58,258 nt of DNA from Bacillota bacterium (lineage in GTDB: Bacteria; Bacillota; Dethiobacteria; DTU022; UBA8154), in the NCBI GenBank assembly GCA_030656575.1, contig JAUSPO010000132.1:1-58258 (forward strand), read 5' to 3'. How positions within the stretch are numbered: position 1 is the stretch's first letter; each line of letters begins with the position of its first letter. The notes beneath the pieces are model-generated. The model ran no database searches, was not told the origin of the DNA, and saw nothing but the letters and a program-made list of their open reading frames with translations. The position numbers and the translations under genes were made by a program. Below, one piece after another: positions 52,517 to 58,258 of the stretch.

Positions 52517-54454
52517 CTATTCCCACCCTGAACAATCATAGTTAATCAATCTTATAGCCAGCTGCAGCTGCAGGTTTACCTCCGAGTTCCTCAAATCAAG
52601 CTTTGTAAGCTCCTGAATCCGGCGAAGCCTGTATTTCATTGTGCTGGGGTTTAAAAAACCATTCCGTGCAGCTTTTAAAACATTACCATTATATTTATAG
52701 TAAAGATTCAGGGTGTCAACCAACTGTGTATTATGTTTTCTATCATATTCAAGCAAAGGTCCGAGTGTCATTTTAGTGAATTCGGCAAATCGCTTTAAAT
52801 TAATTTCTAGAAGGGAGAAAATACCCAAATTATCGTTAGCAACTATCTTGTTTTTTAATCTTAATGCTTTCATTACATCCAATGTTGTAACTGCTTTATT
52901 GTAAGATAGATAACAATCGCTTAATTTGCTAAACCTTGTGCCTAATGCAATCCACCAGGTTCCGCTTCCTATTATTTGATCAAGCAGATCTTTCAGCGAA
53001 TTACAGATGTCTTTCGTTTCATGCCCATCCTTTTTACTGTTTAATGTAACCAAAATAAAAATACGGTTGTTCTTGTTGACGACTATGCTGCTTAGGAAAA
53101 ATTCTTCACAAAACTCCCTGATTTCATGATATAATTCCGGCCTGCTCTTACCCTTTTCTCCCGGTTGAATATCGACTATCACAATCTGATAAGTATTTTT
53201 TAAATTAAATCCCAGCTCCACTGTCCGATGATGAACCCATTCTTCGGATTCGTATTCCCTGTCCAAAACCTGCTCCACAAAATTTTCTCTTAGTCTTCTT
53301 CTCTGTTCAACAGCAGCCTTATGTTTTAACATCTCCAGAGCGATAATAGTTGCTCCTTGTTCTAAAGCTACCTGATCCAATCTTTTTAATGTTTTATTAA
53401 TAAAAGCAGTCGTAATGAAGCCTCTGACTATTTTTCTCCCTACGATAGGCACAAAATACTGTGTTGTATTTTCATCAATATGGATTTCCACAAAACGCCT
53501 TTCCTCTAAGAGAGTTTTGATCTGCTCTGCATAAATGCCTTTTTCGATCAGGTCCTTACCAGTCAGATAAGTTTGGGTTGCTTTCTCCATAGTCGTTGCG
53601 ATCACTTCAAAATTTTGATCCTCAACTCGAACCGGACTGTCTAAAAAAGCGGTCAGGGTGCTGCAGATTGCTTTTATTCCCTGGTCTCTCAGGGCAACTT
53701 CAGTAAGTTGTTTATGTATTTCCAGTGATTTTTCTAAAATTGTATGTTTTTCCAATAAAATCTCGTTTACCTGCTCCAGTTCATCCACTTTATCCTGCAG
53801 CTTTTCATCTATTTTCTCATAGAGTCTGGAATTTTCCAGGGCAATACCCAACTGCGAACCAAGAATCATCAAGAGCTCTTCATCATCCTGCGTAAAAGAA
53901 TCATTTCCATCCTTGTTGGCCATGAGCAAAGCGCCGATTATCTTTCCACTGGCTTTAAGAGGAATGCCTAAGAGATTCTTTTTTATGGCAGAAAACCCGT
54001 AAAGTTCCTCAGAACTAAAATGGGAGGCATCTCTTTTAATTACTGTTCCTTTGTTAAAAATTAATTCTATAGCACCCAGTGGCTTTTCTACACTTTCTTC
54101 GATTAATTCTTCCTCAGTGCTAATCCGGGGAAAATACTTGAAAACTTTCAAACCCGACCCCTTGCCCTCTTTAAGGGCTAATAGGGCCTCTTCAGCGGAA
54201 ACTAATTTTACGGCACATTTAATAAACTTCAGGGGCAGGCTTCCGGAATTTAATTGTGAGTTTAAAATAGCTGAAGCCTCGTTCAATAAGCGCCACTGGA
54301 CAACACTTTTTCGTTCCTGAATAAGTTCAGCCTGCAAGATTTCTTTTTGAATTTTATCCTGGCCGGGATATTGTGCTTTTAACATGGAACGGCCCCCATT
54401 CCTAAGAGCTTTGTTTTTGTCTTCCCCTATTCCAAGTAACTCCTTTAGTCGCAT
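52517..54454 (-). CDS. GAF-domain PucR/CdaR-family transcriptional regulator
   Basis: 645 residues. N-terminal GAF-like sensor (about 60-215: FKYFPRISTEEELIEESVEK, KIIGALLMANKDGNDSFTQD), coiled-coil (about 215-270), a PucR-type middle region, and a C-terminal PucR HTH (LNLYYKYNGNVLKAARNGFL, then NPSTMKYRLRRIQEL, about 590-625). PucR family members respond to small aromatic or purine-like ligands. Located between ubiX and the ubiD operon, reading divergently from the latter, it is the natural candidate to bind the shared dyad. The first ATG region has no unusual features. Confidence 0.88.
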   Translation of the reverse strand: MRLKELLGIGEDKNKALRNGGRSMLKAQYPGQDKIQKEILQAELIQERKSVVQWRLLNEASAILNSQLNSGSLPLKFIKCAVKLVSAEEALLALKEGKGSGLKVFKYFPRISTEEELIEESVEKPLGAIELIFNKGTVIKRDASHFSSEELYGFSAIKKNLLGIPLKASGKIIGALLMANKDGNDSFTQDDEELLMILGSQLGIALENSRLYEKIDEKLQDKVDELEQVNEILLEKHTILEKSLEIHKQLTEVALRDQGIKAICSTLTAFLDSPVRVEDQNFEVIATTMEKATQTYLTGKDLIEKGIYAEQIKTLLEERRFVEIHIDENTTQYFVPIVGRKIVRGFITTAFINKTLKRLDQVALEQGATIIALEMLKHKAAVEQRRRLRENFVEQVLDREYESEEWVHHRTVELGFNLKNTYQIVIVDIQPGEKGKSRPELYHEIREFCEEFFLSSIVVNKNNRIFILVTLNSKKDGHETKDICNSLKDLLDQIIGSGTWWIALGTRFSKLSDCYLSYNKAVTTLDVMKALRLKNKIVANDNLGIFSLLEINLKRFAEFTKMTLGPLLEYDRKHNTQLVDTLNLYYKYNGNVLKAARNGFLNPSTMKYRLRRIQELTKLDLRNSEVNLQLQLAIRLINYDCSGWE

Positions 54455-54498
54455 TCTTTCATTAACAATTGTTCCAGAAATTATTTTACTTTGGAATA

Positions 54499-54527
54499 AT
54501 ACTATCTTGCCTTATTAATGTTGTCAA
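54499..54527 (-). promoter_or_regulatory. Promoter of the PucR-type regulator gene
   Basis: TTGACA (54527-54522) and TAGTAT (54504-54499) with a 17-bp spacer, 45 bases before the start at 54454. The dyad at 54594 is 66 bp upstream of the -35, so it could also affect the regulator. Confidence 0.6.
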
Positions 54528-54593
54528 TAACAATAATAAAAAAATTTGTTCTTTCTACCCTGCTGCAATTTGGAAATGAGTGTTTTTTATCAT

Positions 54594-54673
54594 TTTGTCT
54601 AAAGTGGCTAAATATAAGGGGCATTTTTTTCCCCAAATTAGCTCTTGACACTATTAAATTGATAGTATAACTT
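54594..54673 (+). promoter_or_regulatory. ubiD operon promoter with 19-bp dyad operator
   Basis: TTTGTCTAAAGTGGCTAAA (54594-54612), a 32-bp gap, TTGACA (54645-54650), a 17-bp spacer ending AAATTGATAGTA, then TAACTT (54668-54673). The core and the distance to the dyad equal those at ubiX. A leader of about 350 bases follows before the first ubiD-like gene; no clear terminator or riboswitch was seen in it. Confidence 0.7.
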
Positions 54674-55027
54674 TAAATAAAGTGTAAATATTATAAACTT
54701 TTCCAATGGCAATAATCTTCAAAGATTGTGATGCATTTTAAAAGATTGCAGTGTTTTGTAATATTTTTAATAACAATACAATTTACTTATATAAAATGGG
54801 GATTTTTTTAAAAAATTTTACTGGAGGTGATAGTTTGTAAAGAGAGAATTAAGGCGGCTTGAGCAGTCTTTTTGTTTTGTTAGAACAAGGCTTTCCAACC
54901 AGACAGGGGATCTTTCGAAAGTAAAGACCATACTACTATCCACTGCTGCGCAATAAAAATAATGATAGTAAGCCAGGAGTTCGAAAAAATAACGCGTAAT
55001 TTCTATTTTAAAAGAGGAGGTTACAAA

Positions 55028-56449
55028 GTGATCGATTTAAGAGAGTATATCGCCCGTTGTGAAAAACTTGGTGAGTTGAAACGGATCACTGTAGAGGTTG
55101 ACTGGGATATGGAGGTCTCTCACATTTCAAAACTGAACGAAGAGAAAGGAGGTCCGGCCCTTCTCTTTGAAAACGTTAAGGGTTACAGTTCACCTATCTT
55201 CACCGGAGCTTTCGCAACTACCCAACGTCTGTCTGTGGCCATGGGTTTGAAGCCTACCACCTCTTTTGTTGAACTTTCCAAAGAATGGATGAGGCTTTCC
55301 CTGGGTACAGTAATGCCGGCCGTTGAAGTCAAGACCGGTCCGGTAATGGAAAACATTGATGATGTGGATAACGTCAGACTGGATAAGTTTCCCGTGCCGA
55401 AGTTTTTTCCTTTAGACGGAGGCCGCTATATCGGGACGACAGTTTTCCTGATTATCCGGGACCCCGAAACAGGAGATATCAACCTTGGCACCTACCGCAT
55501 GCAGATGCTGGACAACAATCGCTGTGGAGTTCAGATCCTACCCGGCAAGAAGGGTGAAAGGATTATGAAAAAATACAAGAAACTGGGCAAGAAAATGCCA
55601 GCCGCGGCTGTGATCGGTTGTGACCCGCTTCTATTTATGGCCGGAGCACTCCAGCAGGAAGGAGTTAACCAGTACGACGTGGTGGGTACTATGCGGGGAG
55701 CCCCGGCAGAGTACATCATCAGCGACTTTACAGGACTCCCTATCCCCGCTAATGCTGAAATTATTCTGGAGGGAGAGATCGATCCGGAAAACCTCCAGCC
55801 CGAAGGACCCTTTGGCGAATACACCGGTTACTATACTGATGAAATTGTAAAGGTAATTAAAAAACCCTGTCTGGAAGTCAAGCGTGTGCTGCACCGCAAC
55901 AACCCGGTTCTCTGGGCCACCTCTGTGGGAAGACCGGTTACCGATATCCACATGCTCCTGGCTTTTACCAGGAATGCCACCCTCTGGAGCGACCTGGTAA
56001 GTATGCGCATACCCGGTATCCAGTCTGTCTATACCCCCCCGGAGGCAGCAGGCCGTTTCTGGGCCATCGCTTCTGTAAAGCAGGCCTATCCTGGGCATGC
56101 CAACCAGGTGGCCACCGCCATTATTTCCACCACGACAGGCAGCTACGGTATCAAGGGAGTAATTGTGGTAGATGATGATATTCAGGCTGACGACATCGGC
56201 AGAGTAATCTGGGCCTTGTCTGTTCGCTATAACCCCATACGCGATACTGAGATTATCAAGAGAGGCCGTTCGACTCCCCTTGACCCGGCCTTGGATCCCG
56301 ATTCCGACAAGCTGATCACTTCCCGTATTCTGATAGACGCCACTACCCCCTTTGAATGGGGTGATAATAAGCCTAAGGAAGTCACCCTTGACAAGGAGAC
56401 TCAGAAAAAGGTTCTGGCCCGCTGGAAAGAGTACGGTTTTGATGCCTAA
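55028..56449 (+). CDS. UbiD-family (de)carboxylase, phenylphosphate carboxylase alpha/beta-like
   Basis: 473 residues from GTG 55028, which has GAGGAGG eight bases upstream (ATG 54962 is in frame but has no such site). LGTYRMQMLDN holds the prenyl-FMN/Mn-binding Arg, and PEGPFGEYTGYYTDE holds the catalytic Glu pair typical of UbiD. Length and context match the UbiD-like subunits of phenylphosphate carboxylase. The reaction would be carboxylation of an activated phenol (or the reverse) with prenyl-FMN made by UbiX. First gene of the operon. Confidence 0.88.
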   Translation: MIDLREYIARCEKLGELKRITVEVDWDMEVSHISKLNEEKGGPALLFENVKGYSSPIFTGAFATTQRLSVAMGLKPTTSFVELSKEWMRLSLGTVMPAVEVKTGPVMENIDDVDNVRLDKFPVPKFFPLDGGRYIGTTVFLIIRDPETGDINLGTYRMQMLDNNRCGVQILPGKKGERIMKKYKKLGKKMPAAAVIGCDPLLFMAGALQQEGVNQYDVVGTMRGAPAEYIISDFTGLPIPANAEIILEGEIDPENLQPEGPFGEYTGYYTDEIVKVIKKPCLEVKRVLHRNNPVLWATSVGRPVTDIHMLLAFTRNATLWSDLVSMRIPGIQSVYTPPEAAGRFWAIASVKQAYPGHANQVATAIISTTTGSYGIKGVIVVDDDIQADDIGRVIWALSVRYNPIRDTEIIKRGRSTPLDPALDPDSDKLITSRILIDATTPFEWGDNKPKEVTLDKETQKKVLARWKEYGFDA

Positions 56450-56529
56450 TCGGTATTAGCATTCTTTTAACGGGAACAACAGGTTATCATTATCCTAAAT
56501 GATATACATGAAAGGAGCTAAAATAAATC

Positions 56530-57069
56530 ATGCAAAAAAATGTTGCTGAAGCTGTGGAGAGGGCAAAAAAAATTAAACTCATCGTTTTTGATGTTCACGG
56601 GGTACTTACGACTAATGACGTTATCTACGATAGTGAGGGGAATAGATCGAGAGTTTTCTGCCATGAGGATGGCTTTGGCTGTAACGCCATGATGTTAATG
56701 GGAATTGAAGTGGCCGTGATAACCAGAAAGTCCAAATCAGTCGCTGCCAGGATGGAAGATATCGGAGTAAAAAGATTTTACCAGGAAAAAGAAAAGGTCC
56801 TCAAGTATGAAAGCCTGCTGGAAGAGCTTGGCATAACAGATGAAGAAGCCTGCTATGTTGGAGATGAAATCATCGATATCGGCGTAATGAAAAGAGTAGG
56901 GTTTGCCGTTGCCCCCTCAGACGCAAAAAAAATGGCTATGGAAGTTGCGCACTGGATTACTGAAAGAGCTGGTGGAAAGGGGGTAGCAAGGGAATTGGCC
57001 GAGTTTGTTCTGGAAGCCCAGGGTAAATGGCAGCCATTCTGTGAAAAGGTTATAAACAAAGGCTGGTAA
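56530..57069 (+). CDS. HAD phosphatase-like protein (KdsC/PpcD type)
   Basis: 179 residues. FDVHGVLTTND is the HAD motif I (DxxG-like, both Asp and the following His as FDVHGV), ITRKSKSV is motif II, and CYVGDEIIDIGVMKRVGFAV is motif IV. It resembles KdsC phosphatase and the delta subunit of phenylphosphate carboxylase. In the latter, a KdsC-like subunit works with two UbiD-like subunits, as here. ATG 56530 has AAGGAGC upstream. A sugar-phosphate role is unlikely from context. Confidence 0.82.
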   Translation: MQKNVAEAVERAKKIKLIVFDVHGVLTTNDVIYDSEGNRSRVFCHEDGFGCNAMMLMGIEVAVITRKSKSVAARMEDIGVKRFYQEKEKVLKYESLLEELGITDEEACYVGDEIIDIGVMKRVGFAVAPSDAKKMAMEVAHWITERAGGKGVARELAEFVLEAQGKWQPFCEKVINKGW

Positions 57070-57114
57070 TATTTTCTCATATAGAATAATTAATTCATAA
57101 AGGAGGATCATCAA

Positions 57115-58258
57115 TTGTATAAAGATAACCGTGAATACATGAAAGCCTTGGATGCTGCAGGCGAATTGGTAACCATTAACCAGGAAGTTGACTGGGATAT
57201 GGAAGCTGGGGCCATTGTACGCAAAGTTTGCGAAGAAAAGGCTCCTTCCCCGTTGATGAATAATATTAAAGAGTATCCGGGGCACCGCTACTTCGGGGCT
57301 CCCCTGGCCACTTACCGAAAGCTGGCTATCTCTTTGGGGATGGATCCTGATAGCAGCATCCCTGAAATCGCTGATGTGTATCTGTCCCGTACCAATAAAC
57401 CGCCGGTTAAGCCTGTAATAGTTGATAGAGATAAGGCTCCCTGCAAGGAAAACATTATTTTAGGTGATGACTGCGACCTCCTGTCCCTCCCCGCACCGAT
57501 GGTACACGAAGGAGACGGAGGACGTTACCTCAGCACCTGGCACTTTATTGTCACTAAAGATCCCGACAACGGTGATGTGAACTGGGGAATGTACCGCCAG
57601 ATGGTCTATGATACCAAAACCATGACCGGCCCCCTGCTGCCCTTCTCTGATGGAGGCAAGGTTTTTCACGGCAAATATGTCCCCCGGGGTAAACCCATGC
57701 CTTTTGCAACAGTCATAGGCCCTGATCCCATTTCTGCCATAGCTGCCTCCGCTCCTTCTCCCATTCCCGAACCTGAATTCGCAGGAATGCTGATGGAAAG
57801 CCCGATAGAGTTGGTCAAATGCGAGACCGTTGACCTGGAGGTGCCGGCTAATGCAGAGATAATTATTGAAGGAGAAATACTACCCGATTTCTCTCTGGAA
57901 GAAGGCCCCTTTGGCGAATATACCGGCTATCGCACTTCCCCCAGGGACTTGAGGACCGTTTACCGGGTAAAGGCCATAACTTACCGCAATAACCCCATTA
58001 CCACTATCTCCAATATGGGCATACCAACCGATGAAGGACAGCTGCTCCGCTCCTTCTCCCTCGGCCTGGAGATGGATAAACTGCTCCGCAGCCAGGGAAT
58101 ACCCATCACAGGCGTATTTATGATGCCGGAATCGACTCACCACCTTGTCATAGTAGGCGTAAAGCCCATCTATACCAACGTGGCTACCCAAATTGCACAG
58201 ACAGTTTTCGGAAGCAAACTCGGCCCCTGGTTCCATATGGTGGTAGTTGTTGATGATA
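57115..58258 (+). CDS. Second UbiD-family (de)carboxylase, incomplete at window edge
   Basis: TTG 57115 with AGGAGG eight bases upstream starts a frame open to the end of the window (381 codons seen). WGMYRQMVYD has the Arg and LEEGPFGEYTGYRTSPRD the catalytic Glu pair of UbiD. It aligns with the first ubiD-like gene over its whole length (shared VDWDMEA start region) but is clearly a different paralogue. Two UbiD-like subunits flanking a HAD protein is the order expected of phenylphosphate carboxylase. The third small subunit and phenylphosphate synthase genes, if any, would be beyond the edge. Confidence 0.88.
   Translation, partial: MYKDNREYMKALDAAGELVTINQEVDWDMEAGAIVRKVCEEKAPSPLMNNIKEYPGHRYFGAPLATYRKLAISLGMDPDSSIPEIADVYLSRTNKPPVKPVIVDRDKAPCKENIILGDDCDLLSLPAPMVHEGDGGRYLSTWHFIVTKDPDNGDVNWGMYRQMVYDTKTMTGPLLPFSDGGKVFHGKYVPRGKPMPFATVIGPDPISAIAASAPSPIPEPEFAGMLMESPIELVKCETVDLEVPANAEIIIEGEILPDFSLEEGPFGEYTGYRTSPRDLRTVYRVKAITYRNNPITTISNMGIPTDEGQLLRSFSLGLEMDKLLRSQGIPITGVFMMPESTHHLVIVGVKPIYTNVATQIAQTVFGSKLGPWFHMVVVVDD

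Noticed and set aside
54674-55027. Riboswitch or terminator in the long leader of the ubiD operon
   Set aside because: No strong stem with T-run and no known aptamer motif; only a long untranslated region is supported.

Overview
The window reads as a chromosome segment of a low-to-medium GC, Gram-positive-type anaerobe of the Firmicutes, most likely a Peptococcaceae/Desulfotomaculum-Pelotomaculum-like lineage. The reasons are a tRNA-Trp T-box, ComEA, CvfB, a UPF0182 membrane protein, Cu-amine-oxidase 'stalk' domain exported proteins, a class-I c-di-GMP riboswitch, extended AGGAGG ribosome binding sites, frequent TTG/GTG starts, and a phenylphosphate-carboxylase-like gene set at the right end. 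No tRNA or rRNA gene was seen.

Layout. 0-8.6 kb: a TnpB tail, a frameshifted radical SAM/PDZ gene, a transglutaminase-like protein, comEA, a large UPF0182 protein whose ribosome binding site is separated from its start by a perfect hairpin, and a secreted protein with six FN3 domains. 8.7-26.2 kb: an accessory zone full of palindromic repeats, one intact REP-associated tyrosine transposase (RAYT) with deleted derivatives, a complete 1.8 kb insertion sequence with an apparent -1 frameshift transposase, toxin-antitoxin-like modules, a VWA/HTH divergent pair, and at least five genes broken by single-base lesions (VOC, amide hydrolase, membrane protein, GNAT, TraB). 26.2-31.1 kb: a trpDCFBA operon without trpE/trpG, led by a Trp T-box and then by a small ORF containing a Trp-Thr-Trp run; its TrpC is divergent at a catalytic position. 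31.1-36.7 kb: a Phd/RelE-type pair, a c-di-GMP riboswitch controlling an exported protein with a Cys/Asp/Glu-rich tail, threonine aldolase, a two-component system and a Spy-like protein. 36.7-43.4 kb: a fumarate-reductase-like pair with a decapitated flavoprotein, a hydrolase, DUF1284, a TIR-domain protein followed by an amidohydrolase, an RNase H-like nuclease and arsC. 43.4-51.6 kb: murC, an intergenic MITE and DnaA-box cluster, the tsaE-tsaB-rimI-tsaD operon, a PRC-barrel protein, hisC, a NUDIX hydrolase and a cold-shock protein.

51.7-58.3 kb is the most coherent functional unit: ubiX, a GAF/PucR-type regulator, then ubiD-like, HAD-phosphatase-like (KdsC/PpcD type) and a second ubiD-like gene running off the edge. 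This combination resembles the alpha/beta/delta subunits of phenylphosphate carboxylase plus the flavin prenyltransferase that would make prenyl-FMN. Both the ubiX promoter and the ubiD promoter carry the same 19-bp dyad exactly 32 bp upstream of near-identical -35/-10 regions, so ubiX and the carboxylase operon look like one regulon, probably controlled by the PucR-type protein encoded between them.
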